Source: Gavia stellata
Taxonomy: Eukaryota; Chordata; Aves; Gaviiformes; Gaviidae
Direction: 5' to 3'
Assembly (NCBI RefSeq): GCF_030936135.1
Contig: NC_082612.1
Location: 18,137,734-18,201,733, forward strand
Length of the DNA: 64,000 nt
Part shown: positions 11,101-22,894 of the stretch, piece by piece
Position numbering within the stretch: the first letter of the stretch is position 1
How the letters are laid out: every line of letters starts with the position of its first letter
Program-made: the position numbers and the translations under genes
The notes under the pieces: generated by a model
Database searches by the model: none
The model's input: only the letters and a program-made list of their open reading frames with translations
Told to the model about the DNA's origin: nothing

Positions 11101-14100
11101 TCCTTCAAATGCTGACAATACCATTCGTTTCTTTGTGCTGAGGAGATTAGGCGAAAGGCAGCAGCAGGATTAATTTACTGCTGGGGTAAGGGGATGGAGT
11201 CCTGTTGATTTTGCCCCCTCTTTGTGGATGAGAAACGGAGATAAAGCCATGACTACGAAGTAAAGCAAGGACTCAGCCACAGACTTGGGTCATCTCGCTG
11301 AAAGAGCTTTAAGGTAACGCTTAGCACCTCTGATGTCCTAGAAAAAGAGCTCGTCATTGCAACTGAACTGACAAAATAACCAGTTTATGCATCTTATCTT
11401 AATCAGGAAAACGTGCAATTCCCCGTGAATATTTTCTCAGTGGTAGACTCAGTTCTGGTTGTTCTCAGCATCCTTACTCCACCTGCATCTGGCTGTTTGT
11501 CCCTACCATCCACCCTGTCCCCCAGGGATGATCATCTGAATCACACACTAAACTGATCTCAGTCTTAAAATAACCAAAAATGGCAGAAAACGTCAGCAGC
11601 AGATAGTCTGCAAGTGCAGAATCACGGCAACTACGCCGTGCCCCAGATTCCCACTAACTGAAATGGGCCCGTACAGAAGGTAGACAGCAAAGTAGGCAAA
11701 GATCGCACACTGAATGCAGCGGTATGTTGGTCACGCACAGTCTTTCTACGTGACGCTCTCATGCCAAAAGCAAACAAAGGTTACATGCTGCTGAAGCTTT
11801 CGTTCAATGCTGGATGTGACTTTGAACACATCCATCTTCCTGTGGACCCAGTGCAGCCCACGTTAAATCAACATGAGGATTCTCTGAAGTTTCCGTACGC
11901 TTTGGCTCAGACCCTATAAGCTGCCAGGTTCACTTGTAAACACAAGATTTCATGAAATCGTCTGCACTACAAAATGATGCTACAGGATTTCATTTTGTAT
12001 TCCAGCCCTGTCCTTTTTGTTTTTTTACAAACATGTATTTTAACTTGACTATTGCCTCAATTTTTGTCTTACAGAAGAGGCGTGGATTCGTAATGCTGAA
12101 TACCTATTATCCTATTCTTCTATTTGCTCTTAGGATGAAGTAGTAACCCTTTCCATAATAGCAGGCAGTGTTGTATTAACTACTACTACCAACTAAGCAA
12201 AGATGAGTACAGCATCAACAGGAAATAAAACTGCTATTAAGTACAATAATGCCACAGACTGGGTCACACATGAACTGACTTCTGCATGATTTCTACCTTC
12301 AGAAATTTCTGCTGATTTCTGCCTTCCAAATCACAAATACAAAGTAGCAACCACTGCCAAAAAGCACTCTCTTTTTCTGTGCAAGTTCTAGAAAGGCCTT
12401 TCTCTTGAGAGTTACAGAAGGAAAAGCATGGCTGAGGAAGAAGATATTCCTACAGAGCAGGCTTACCTAAAGAAACACAAGTATCAGAATACTCTTACTC
12501 TTAAAGGATGCTTGTCAGGGATTCCCTCACTCTACCACCCTATTTTCCAAGTCGCCCGCAAAAGGCCACCACAGCCCGGCTCTGAAGGTCAACAGACACG
12601 GGCTATTTCAGACAAGCGATGCAGTGACTGCCAGAGACGCGGGCACTTGGCAGTCCCTCCTCTTCCCTCCTGAATACCTGCTCCAATTTTAGCTCGGGCA
12701 CAGAAACCAGAGAAGCTGCGGGTCTCTCAAAGCAACACCCCGACTAATTCATTTAGGAGTCTATCAGCAGGACTTGGCATTTCCCACCGCGCACAGAAAC
12801 CCAGACCTCCTGGGTGCCAGGGTAGAGCACAAGAACTCACGTACTCAGCACTGCACGCGCTGAGGGCATGGTGGGCAGCTTTCACGTCCTACGCTAGGTC
12901 TGCCTCTGCGCCTCTGAACGGCTTTAGGGAGAGGCCTCACATAGAGGCTTTGCAGCAACCAAACCCCAAGGAAACAAAGGCACGAAATAAGAAGGCATCA
13001 GCAGAAAATTACTCTTACTTCTTCTTACTCTGTGGCAGCAGGAACAAGCTCTGACCTTCCAGCCAGAAACAGGGAGAAGTCTGTCCCCAGAGACCCCAGC
13101 GCTGCTGGGGCATCCGATCAGGCTCTCAGGGGGCTGATAACAAACGCCAGGCAAATGCCCTCCATTAGGATCACTGGGAAACACACTTCCCCTGAGCAGC
13201 ATTTGTTTTCTTTAAGATGCTCAGGCCAGTTCTGCTAAAGCTGCCTTAAATCCCAGATGTCCACAGCAAATAGGGAAGGCAATCCAAATCAGAATGAATA
13301 AATAACTGTAAAGCTTTGGAGGAGAGCGGAAGAGGTGCTTCTTTATATTAATGACACCTCCCGGATTCTCCACCATTAACCCTGCTAATGACTTTACATT
13401 CCTGTTGATCATAAACGCTGAATACGGGATCGAAGGATAAATTGTCTGATGCCCCACACATTTGAGATAAAAGCCAAAAAAAGGAATACAAGCTGTGCTC
13501 GATACCTCTTTAAAAGGGAATCACAAGTCACTAGCATTTTCTTGGGGCGGGGGGCAGAGGGGTAGATGAACAAGAAATAAAACCCCCCATTCCTCACAGT
13601 GGCTGGAGGAGAGCGCAGCCAACAGCGAGCGGGGCCAGCTCCTCCGCCCATCGGAGCGCCTATGCTAGCTCAGCACCAAGAGGTGTGTCCCTCCAGCTCT
13701 GGAAAACAGCCTGGCAGGCGGCGAGCTTCCCTCTACGCTCCGGGGCTGTGGGACAGCAAGGAACTGCGTGAGCTGGCAGTATTTTAACCAAGCGTCTTTA
13801 ATATTGCAAAGCTGATCCCAACCCAGCGTGATACTTAATAGCGTGCGTCAAGCTCTAATGAAGAGCGGTTGCTAAGGAAACCACTTAAAAGCCTGCTTTA
13901 AAATATTTGCCACATATTCAAAAGCCAGAATAATTTCCGGCTGTCAAATTACAACAGCTCTTCAAAGGTCATTAGGAATATTCTTTAATCGTTAAGATAG
14001 AAACACACTTGTGGTTCCTCTCAGCTGACAGAGGACTGAATTCTGATCTGGGGTATTATCTTTGTAAAACTGAAGTCACGTCACTGAAACAACATCAGCT

Positions 14101-14508
14101 GTGCTACAGCGCAGCCATTCCAGAGATCAGATTTTTCAACTACATATTTCAAACACAAAGCTACCATGTCTGACACCCTAACGTTCTGAAGCATCACAGC
14201 TTCGAACTTAAAATACTTCACAATGGTTGAAGTTCAAGGACAAACTCAATTTGCGCAGCTAAAATGCTATAAATGGAGAATGCCAAAGGCACAATGTGAA
14301 GGACTAGGAACGTTCTGTTCTACCTCACTTTTTCCCGCATTTAAGAGGACAGATTCTTCACTAGGGGCACAAAAAGCTCAGCAAAAATCTTTTTCTGTTT
14401 CCAAACAAACTGCCTGAATACTCAAAAGCCATTTAAAGTTTCAGGATAAACAAAGAAACTATTTTTTTTAAGTGTATGCTCTTTTCAGAAATCATGGTGT
14501 ATTGCATC
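8101..14508. other. Gene-free stretch upstream of PPM1K
   Basis: About 6.4 kb with no exon, RNA gene or repeat family that I can defend. Moderately GC-rich patches occur at about 9420-9680 and 12,540-13,200. The frames there have no familiar motif and no paired splice sites. A perfect 9-bp inverted repeat with a 4-bp loop lies at 10914-10935 in AT-rich DNA. Confidence 0.45.
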
Positions 14509-14697
14509 TGGCTGGGATGGACTTAACTTTCCCCATAGCAGCCCTCAAGTGCTGTGCTTTGTCTTTGTAGCTAGAGCGGTGTTGAAAGCACACAGGTGTT
14601 TTGGCTCCTGCTGAGCAGCGCTGGCACTGCTGGCTGAGGAGGGGGGGTGCCAGGGCGGCTTGGTGGGCACCGGGCAGGCAGCCAAGGTCAACCCACC
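14509..14697 (+). mobile_element. Endogenous retrovirus LTR fragment (5' part)
   Basis: The segment begins with GGCTGGGATGGACTTAACTT and continues through CATAGCAGCC and CTGCTGAGCAGCGCTGGCAC. This is the 5' half of an LTR that is common in bird genomes. It stops before the region with the poly(A) signal, so it is a truncated solo fragment. A fuller copy of what looks like the same family sits at 48835-49356. No internal retroviral coding sequence is adjacent. Family assignment (ERVL-like) is from memory and tentative. Confidence 0.65.
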
Positions 14698-17600
14698 ACC
14701 CCTGGGATCACTAAGCACAGAAACCTGACGTTTGTTTTAAGGACTACAGCTAATCCTCGAGGCATGCTTTTGATCTGACCTTCCCAGAAAGCGTACAGTG
14801 TTAATTAGATACAGGAGCTTATTTTCCATCTTTATCAGGACAGAAGCAAGCCGTGTCGTCTGAATCAAGAGGAGTTCTGTGACAACAGATGTGCAGCTGA
14901 CTCCCGTCTTTTCTACAAATAAGAACCGGTTTAGAGCCAGCAGCTTGATGTGGGCACTCCTGTGAATCTGCTCAAGTTGCACCATAACCGTCCTGTTTCA
15001 CAATGCCTCCTGCCCCTGTGTTAAGTCACGGGTCCCAAACGAGACAGAAACTTCTTGAGTAAGATAACCAGAGGAAACAAGACTATCATATCCTAAAGGC
15101 TAAGCACACGAGGGATGGCACACCACCTGTAAAAGTATAGACCATGAGTTTGAGAACTAGGCATTGCACGTCATTTGAACAGTGCCAAAAATAACACAGT
15201 TTCGCTTTTCTATTTCTCATTTCTAATCAGAACGCTCATTAGCTTTCTTAGTCATGTTTTGATGTTCACACTATTATTATTTATGCAAGGGCAATACCTG
15301 GCAAGAGTGCCAAAAAGCACATTTTCCCTGGAAGAAAGGAGCAGCTTTTCACCCCCACCCTGAGGGCTGTCTGCAGCCCTCGTCGGCGAGGAGAAGCACG
15401 GCTGCTCCACCAGCGCGGGCAAGCTGGGGATAAGGGTAATGGTGAGGCAGGTGGGACCTCACTGACAGCCCCGTGGCACCCAAACAAGGCGAGCCAGGCC
15501 AGCTGGTGGCAGCAACAAGGATCAGCCACGGTCCAAGGACCACCAGGCCTGACCACAGAGACAACACAGACTCAAGGTCAAGCCGGGGAGTTACATCAGC
15601 CAGGGAAGCACAGGATCAGCAAGGTACACAGCCATGCATGGGCATACCTACAGCATAGTTCAGGCAGGGCCCTGAGCTTAAATTTGGTGCCCGAGCCAAG
15701 GGACAGCGATCCCCAGTCAGGTTTCCCGCAGCTCCTTTCCCAGCACCAAGGTCGGCGCTGACAGCTGGGCCGTGCCAGGGCTGGCCCGGAGCACAGGCAG
15801 CCACATGCCCACGGCAGGGCTAGAGCCTGTGGAGCTTCTCAGCCCACTTAGGGTCTGACAGCAGCCATGCACGCCTCTCCCACAGTAGCTCACCTCATTC
15901 TGAAGGGCCCCCTTCAAAAAGCGCCATGAAAAACGACAGCCGTTGCCAGTTATTTGAAGGTCAGTGTTAAGAGGGTGGCTGCTTCCCTTCACCACGGCCA
16001 CGCGATGTTTTCTGGTCTCTTCTGATCTGCTAGCAAACCTAGAGAGTACAGAGAGGTAATTAGCTAGGACTGTAACGTAGGGAACAATTCCTCACTTGTG
16101 AGGCTAGGGAGCCTGGTGAAAAAGTAAGTTCTCCCACTTGTGATGTCAGGCATGGCAGAGCACATTGTGCTGGTGAGAAAAGCACGGTGTACAGAGTCAG
16201 TTTGCTCTGCATTTCTAGCTTGATCCGAGATCTAACACACGGAGATGGCAATGGACATTTCTTTTCCACCCACCCAAGAATCGCAGCTGCTGTGCGTTTG
16301 GTTACAACGCTGGGCAGGACAGCATGCTAGCACAGCGGCAACCAACCTCCCCCGGACCCCATAGTTTGGTTTGTTTTCCAGTCACGTGAGACAGTTAAGC
16401 TTTTAGAAGCCAAAGATGGAAGCAGGCAGAAAAGAAGGATGAGTAAAAAAGGGAAGAGAGGTAGCAGGAGAGAAATAATCACAGAAAAATATGTGCAAGT
16501 TGAGAAGGAAAAGGAGAACAAAATAAAGCAGAATGGGTGGCGGGCGAGGGAAAAGTCAGAAACATGACGGGGAAGCAAAACCAGAAGCAGTAAGAGAGGA
16601 AAGAGCGAGAAAGATAATCTTGCAGGAGCAGACATTCCTTGTTAGGAGAGATGGAATCTAGAAAACTTAACTCATCCTTTAGGGAAAAAAAAATGCAAGG
16701 GGAAAGTCCAAATTAACTGCAGTCAAAAACAAACGTTGCACAGTACAAGCCCCTGCCCTTCCCGTTTCTGAAGTTTTTTGCCTCCTGTCCTGGGAAAGCT
16801 GCCAGAGGCCCCTCGACGTACCGAGCACTGCAGCGTAGCCTCTCCCCCCTGCACCCACCCCGGCCCCTGCGGATCCTTGCGCTTCTGCCCTGGCCTCGGC
16901 CTCAAGCCTGCTGCCTTCTCACAAAGCTCTTCTTACGCCTGCCGCCTCTTTCCTCCTGCTGCCCCTTCAGCTGCCTCCCACTTACCTTCCAAAACCCTGT
17001 AAATATAAGAGTAGTTCCACTGCACATAAAGGCTCAGCATGAAACATTTATAATTTCTGTGTTGGCTTTCACTGCAAACTATCAAGGGCAGAAATTGTCT
17101 CTCGGCACTTGTGCCCAATGCCATACGGGTCCCGGACACTTCTGGTACCGCTCCGTAAATAGCAATACCTGTTTTACAGGGTAACGTCCTGTTTTCGTTC
17201 TCAATAAATCACTGCACTGCTTTGCATACACTTCTGTACGGATCACTTCTGCTCAGGAGAACTGCCGCGCTTTGCCCGATGCCAGGAGAACTGGTTTCCA
17301 TGGAGCATCGTTTTTCCTTTGTCTCACTGAGGTCAAAAGGGAACCAGGGAACAACCTGCAGGGACAGACAACAGCGTTACCATCCCCAGAAGACTCAACA
17401 GGGTCAAATTTCATTCTAAATGTTGAGCGAGACACCACACATATGGAAACCAGAACAATCTGGTAGGTGCTACCATGCTTACCTAGCCCCTTCTTCTACG
17501 GGTGGACCCGTGAGAGCTCCGAGGACTTTTCTTGCCGCGTTTCTGTTGCTGGGAAGCCAGAAGCTGGTGGATTTTGCAGTCAAGGCGCATCGTGCAGTGG

Positions 17601-18249
17601 GCGCTAGGACTGCTTAGCTGTCCTCTCCTGAATACAGAAGGCAGACAGCTGACATCAAGCTTTGTGCAGAACACAGTAAAGATGACGTTGCAGGGAATGA
17701 TAAATATTAATGGCAGCTTGGACAGATCAAGGGTGCCACCTAATAACAGCACTAGCTCTAGGTAGGTCCGAGTTTTTAAGAATGTGTACTCGCAGCCAGG
17801 AGACCAAAGAACTTGGTTTCCTGAAATACTGGCACCTTTCCGAGGTCCCTAGCTGGGGAATTGAAATCATCAGTCAGTCTGTAAACCTACAGGTCCAGTA
17901 TTGCATTTTAAAGGGCTTTTCATAAGCTAACGTCAAAGTCAATCACGAAGAAAAGTTAGAGGAGATAACGCTCTTGAAATTTAAAAGCAAAACCAAAAAC
18001 CTCCCTAACTCACAAATACCTGGGATGAACTTGACAGCGACCTCCTTAAGCTCCTACGGAACCTACGTCAGCTCGCGTTTCTCTCTTCAGGATTCTATTT
18101 TCAAGTACACCTGCCTCCAGCGGACAGCGTGCCGTCAACGGGAAGGTGTGTTTCAAAGGCTTGGGCAATTAAGAGTCATCCCATTTGCCAAATGGCGTCA
18201 AAGGTCAGAGACCGGGTCGGTAGCAGGGCGCTGTGCAGGTGATCTCTTT
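14698..18249. other. Gene-free stretch before the PPM1K island
   Basis: No exon or known repeat recognised. A GC-richer patch at about 15,350-15,900 and a purine-rich patch at about 16,420-16,620 stand out by composition only. CpG frequency rises from about 18,180 into the PPM1K island. Confidence 0.45.
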
Positions 18250-18572
18250 AAACTGCCGTTTGGCCACGGGACGAATGAGGCGGCGGCGGCAGGAGCGGGT
18301 TTGTTGGCAGCAGCAGCAGCCGCCACCCTGGAGCAGCACGCTCGACTGCGCCTTCGATCTGCCGCCGCGTTCCGCCCGAAGGACAAACCCGCTCTCTGGA
18401 AGCCGGCCTGCCGCCGCCGCCCGCGTGTCCCTGCAGTCGGGCTCGCCTCCTGGCCGAGACCGGCTTCGCGGGGCGAGGGAGGCGGCGGAGCGCGGGCCGG
18501 GGGCTGCGCAGGGACACCGCCGGGCCGCGCCGCCGGCCCCAGGCCTTCGCCTCGGTCAAGGCCGTACCGGGC

Positions 18573-18605
18573 CCCCTCCTCCTCCTCCTCCTCCTCCTCC
18601 TCCTC
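18573..18605 (+). repeat. (CCT)n microsatellite
   Basis: An almost pure CCT/GGA trinucleotide run of about 11 units inside the promoter island. It is a polypurine/polypyrimidine tract and is likely to vary in length between individuals. Confidence 0.9.
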
Positions 18606-18801
18606 GGGTCCCCGGCCGCTGCCAGGGGGAGGACGGATCCGAGCAAGAGCCGCCTCCGCTGGCCCGGCGCGGCGCCGCCACAACGGCCCCGTTAAGAGCC
18701 GCCTCGGGGCCTCGCTCTCCCGCCGCCCGGCTCGGCCGCGGGCCCGGCGCGCAGGGCGGGTCGGGGGCGGCGGGGGAGGCTCGGCCGCCGCGGCGGCCGC
18801 C

Positions 18802-18894
18802 ATTGGGGGCGGCGAGGGGCAGGGCTGCGGCGGGACGGCCCCCGCCGCCGCCCGATTGGCCCGGCGGGGCTCCGGCCGGCCGGCGGGGCGGGGC
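18802..18894 (+). promoter_or_regulatory. Inverted CCAAT boxes and GC box
   Basis: ATTGG (inverted CCAAT) occurs at 18802-18806 and 18855-18859, and GGGGCGGGGC (Sp1-type GC box) at 18885-18894. The order and spacing suit a core promoter whose start site lies shortly downstream, ahead of the donor at 19024. The GCCGCCATTGG context of the first CCAAT also resembles a YY1 site. Motif evidence only. Confidence 0.5.
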
Positions 18895-18919
18895 CGGGGA
18901 AAAGGCAGCGGGCGCCGGC

Positions 18920-19023
18920 GGGGCCCGCGCCTCGGCAGCCCGGCTCGGGGAGGCGCCGCTTTCGCACCGCTGGCGCGCAGCTCCCCGCCGCCGCCGCCGC
19001 CGGCTGCCCGGGCGCGGAAGGAG
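18920..19023 (+). other. PPM1K: Candidate non-coding first exon of PPM1K
   Basis: GGAG at 19020-19023 is followed by GTAAGG, a strong donor about 130 bp downstream of the GC box. It could be joined to the acceptor ending at 22380. The left end is arbitrary, because the transcription start cannot be read from the sequence. A second donor (GTAAGG with GT at 19126-19127) could give a longer alternative exon. Confidence 0.45.
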
Positions 19024-19760
19024 GTAAGGGCCGCCGCACCCCGGACCGGCCCCCCGAGGCAGCCCGGCGGGCGCGCCGGGGCCCCTTCACGGCCCAGCCT
19101 GCCCGGGGCCTGGCCTGGCCTGGGGGTAAGGGAGGGGAGGGCGGCCGCGGCGGGGATCCAGGGCTCGGAAGCTTCTCCCGCCGCTGGCCCGCTTCGGCGA
19201 GGGGAGCGGGATGGGCGCCGCGGGGCTCCGGGCGGTGGCAGCGGGCCTGCCCCGGGGGGGAGGCGTGCTCCGCTCCCGCTTACCGAGCCCGGTCCCCGAT
19301 CCCCGGCGGCGGCGGCGGCAGGTGCAGTCTCAGGAGCCGCGGCAGGGGAGGGCGGCCGCGGCGGCGGGGGGGGGGGGACACCGGCGGGTACCACCGGTCT
19401 CCGGGCGAGCGGCCGCCGGGGCAGCGCCGCGGGCTGCTTCGCAGGGCCGGGCCTCACCTGCCCTCCTCGCTTCTCCGCCTTTCCCTCTCCCCCCGCCACC
19501 GCCGCCGCCGCGCGGGCTTTGTGCGCTCTCCGCCCGCCTGGCTGCGGCCGCCGGGGCCGGGCTGGGGCGGTGCGGCCGTGGCGGAGCGAGGAGCAGCGGC
19601 GGACAGAGCGCTGCCCGGGGCGGGGCCTTCCACCGGCCGTGCGGCAGCGGCTCGAGCGGCGCTGGCGGAGGTACGGCGCAGCCCCCGCGCACCTCGAGTG
19701 AACCCCTCCCAGCTCCGGCACCAGGCACGGGCAGCAGAAGCCGCTGGAAGGTGCTGGTGT

Positions 19761-22380
19761 CGGTGCAGTTCGCTATCCAGGCAGGGGGCGAGATTAGATT
19801 GGCACAGATTTTAAAACCCCTCTGATTTAAGACGAGCTTAACGTACAGTACTGCCCACAGCTGTGGGGTTTGGAAAGCGTGCAAGGCGAGCGCACTGAGA
19901 CGCGTTCAGAGTTTTAAATTCCTTTTTAAAGACGTGTGATCCCCTGGGGCAGCAGGCATGCCTTCTCTTTCTTCCGTCTCTTTTTTTTTTTTTTCCCTTC
20001 TCTTCTCGCAGTCTGGAAAATGTCCATCTGCCAAGAAGCAGCGAGCCTGTAAAAGGGGCAGCATGCATGCTGAACTACAGTTTAATGGCTGGCTTCATTC
20101 GCTTTAAGCGTTGCATTTCCCTGTCTGTCTGCAGGAGCCATTTCTTTAAGTTAAACGTGTCCAGATTAACAGGATCAGATGGAGCACCTCAAAATAGATT
20201 TCCATCTACAGCTGTCGATCTTGGACTTTGGCTTTAACACCGGTGCCCCCCTTTCAATACCTCGGTCTGGTTTTGCCCCGATAGGTTTGCCCTGCGTTTG
20301 CAAACACATCAGTCGGGAAAGCACAGACCATTATATGCCCAACTGAAAGCATAACTATTTACATCACAGAAACCGAAGACCAGGTTCCTACTCCTGACTT
20401 GCAGACATACTTGAAAAGCGAAACCATTGTTAGTATTTATACTTGCCTGTAAAAAAAAGGCCTTTTGCGAGTTGAATTTGAGAGGGAACAAACCCATTAA
20501 TTAGCTTGGGATTTTGCAGCAGTCCCCTTCACGCTGCGGATACTGGGAAATCTAAATATAGCTAACATTTCATGTTCTCCTTTCAAACTGACAGAAGTGA
20601 AACCAAGTGTGGGTTGTGTTAATTGGCAGGCTTTCAGTTTGGTCGTGCCGTGTTTCACAGGAGGAAGTTAACGTACTGTTGTTATGAGTCAAGGGTAACA
20701 GAAAAGAAAAAGCAACTCAAGAAAGTAAATCAGTTTTTAAATACCTGTAAGTATGCTGAAATCAGGCTGTGATGTTGCCGTCACCCCGCAATAAAATGGA
20801 AAATCTTAAAATTCCAAGTGGTCGGTTCCACTCAGCTGGTGGCGCAGCAACAGCGATTCCCAGCACATTCGGCCTTTTGTCAGGTTGAGGGTTAGTCTCT
20901 TAAGTGCGAAGTAAAACCACCTTTCTTCACCTGAGAATTGCATGAAAGACAAACCAAAGGCATCTAAAGCAACATGCTTTGAGCTGTGAACGACAAGTTT
21001 AACGGAGGCCTCCAGAAGGCTCACGTCACAATGATTTTCTGCTAAAGCAACCACTTACTAAGTTATCTTCGACTCCGTGTTTTTGCAAGCACCCGGATTT
21101 TGTCTGGTAATTAAAAAAACTAGTTTTAACAAATATTTCAGATCTACAGACACAATTGTGATTGGCACGGGGAAAGGACAACGGCAAGGCGCTCCAGCCC
21201 AGAATTACAGCGTCTCTGGGGTTCATGTGTTGCTCTGCTGCTCGATTATGTCAGACCACCCTGCCGTTGGTTTTTTTTTTTTTGTGGCATTCATCGTGAG
21301 CCTGCATATTTATAACTCCTTTGTCATGGCATATAATACCTTTCACTTGTAATTTTGCTCTCAGCAAACTTTGAGCAATTAAATTAGAAATGCCTCACTT
21401 AAAATTTAGTGTGGTTAGTTACAGTGATCTGATGGTCCAGTTCAAATCGCTCCGGTGCAACAACATGGACTTACTACAAACTGCATCCCAGGCTGTTGGA
21501 CTTTCATCAGTCCGGGTGTTACTCTACAAAAGGCTAAATAAGCCAATCTTTCTACATTTTTCAGCATGCCAGATGAATCATCATTAGTGCATTTTTATCT
21601 GTGCTGAGCCAAGTGGTGTGTTTAATTTGTCTGGGCTGGAAAAGAGATCTGAGAAGCCAGCAGAAGATCTTGCTTGCCTGTGTTAGCCGAGGGAGCCCAT
21701 TTCAGGCTTGGGTGGCAGAGAACTTCAGGCCAGACAAAACAGCAAAGAGCTGCATGGGGTTTTTTGGGGGGAAGTCCACGTGTGTAATTGTGTATGTCCA
21801 CGGATGTAGTCTTAGTGTTTGCTCTTAGATAGCCTAAGAAAATCACAATTCACTTCACAGGTCTGTGTTGCAAAGTATTGTTCAAACCCTCAGTAAATGT
21901 GACAGAACAGAGTATCGTGCAGATAGAAAAACTCTTGAAAATCGAAGCAAATATACTTCTCCCGCCCTCCCCCCCGGGAGGCACAGTGCGGATGTTTCAA
22001 CAATTGTTTGAAGAGCATGCATGATAAGCTCATTTTCACGACCTTACCTCATATTTTCATATATTCATATTTTAGCTGACATGGAGCAAAGTCATTATCA
22101 CTCTGGTTTGCTCCATCACAACCTCTTCAACCTTTGAAAATTCAGAGTTCGTTATGCAGGTGGCCAGCAGAAATGCCTTACCTTGCTCTATCTGCAGTAC
22201 TCCCCATTAGATGTGGGCTGGTCTGTGTCAGATTGTTTCTCGGTGAGTCATGCAGATCCCTCTGTAGTTTCTTCTAGGCAGTGCTGTGCTATGCATGATT
22301 AGCGGGCGCTGAGGGTGACATTGTTTCCTGAATGACGTAACTGAAAATTCCCCTTCCTGTGCTTTTTGTTTCCTGATCAG
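19761..22380 (+). other. PPM1K: Probable 5'-UTR intron of PPM1K
   Basis: Sequence between the island and the first coding exon. It returns to ordinary AT-rich composition and holds no recognisable exon or repeat. It ends in a strong pyrimidine tract (22350-22375) and CAG at 22378-22380, a good acceptor 74 bp ahead of the start codon. No ATG lies between that acceptor and the PPM1K start. Confidence 0.5.
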
Positions 22381-22894
22381 TTTTCTCTTTGTTCCCGAAG
22401 ACATTCCAGCAGCTGCATATCTTGTATTCCTACGAATCTCTGTGAAGACAAGTTATGTCAACAGCTACTTTAATTAATTTGGTACGGAACGGAGGGTATC
22501 AAGTAAGAAGGAGAGCCGTGCTGACGTCCCGCCTCTTGCAAGACGAGAAGCGTCCCACGGCCGCGTGCTACAGCTCCACCTCCGAGCGCCGTGCTTCCCG
22601 CTTCGATCCAGATGGGAGCGGGCGACCTACCACATGGGACACCTTTGGCATCTGGGACAATCGCATTGACGAACCTATTCTCCTCCCACCAAGCATCAAG
22701 TATGGGAAGCCAATTCCAAAAGTCAGCCTGGCCAAAGTGGGCTGCGCTAGCCATATCGGGAAGCGTAAGGAAAATGAAGATCGGTTTGATTATGCTCAGC
22801 TGACAGAGGATGTCCTATACTTTGCAGTATACGATGGACATGGCGGGGCAGCAGCAGCAGACTTCTGTGATAAGTACATGGAAAAATATATTAA
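22381..22894 (+). CDS. PPM1K: PPM1K exon with start codon (coding 22455-22894)
   Basis: The start is the ATG at 22455, which opens [10 protein letters not shown]. It has no upstream ATG in the exon and gives a mitochondrial presequence. The exon codes residues 1-146 plus two bases of codon 147, including the DGHGG metal-binding motif. The donor is AA|GTAAGT at 22895; reading on past it meets TAA at once. The 5' edge at 22381 is the inferred UTR acceptor. Confidence 0.9.

Larger units (their letters stand above)
18250..19760. promoter_or_regulatory. PPM1K: CpG island, probable PPM1K promoter
   Basis: About 1.5 kb of extremely GC- and CpG-rich DNA lies 2.7 kb upstream of the PPM1K start codon on the same strand. 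It contains inverted CCAAT boxes, a GC box and at least one good splice donor followed by no other gene, which fits a TATA-less housekeeping promoter with a non-coding first exon. Long frames here (up to 575 codons on +, 507 on -) are low-complexity Arg/Ala/Pro/Gly translations of GC-rich DNA and are rejected as proteins. Confidence 0.8.

Noticed and set aside
17974-19825. Very long frames (575 codons on +, 507 on -) in the PPM1K island
   Set aside because: They overlap each other on both strands, are almost entirely Arg, Ala, Pro and Gly, and follow from GC-rich DNA lacking stop codons. No domain or codon bias supports them.
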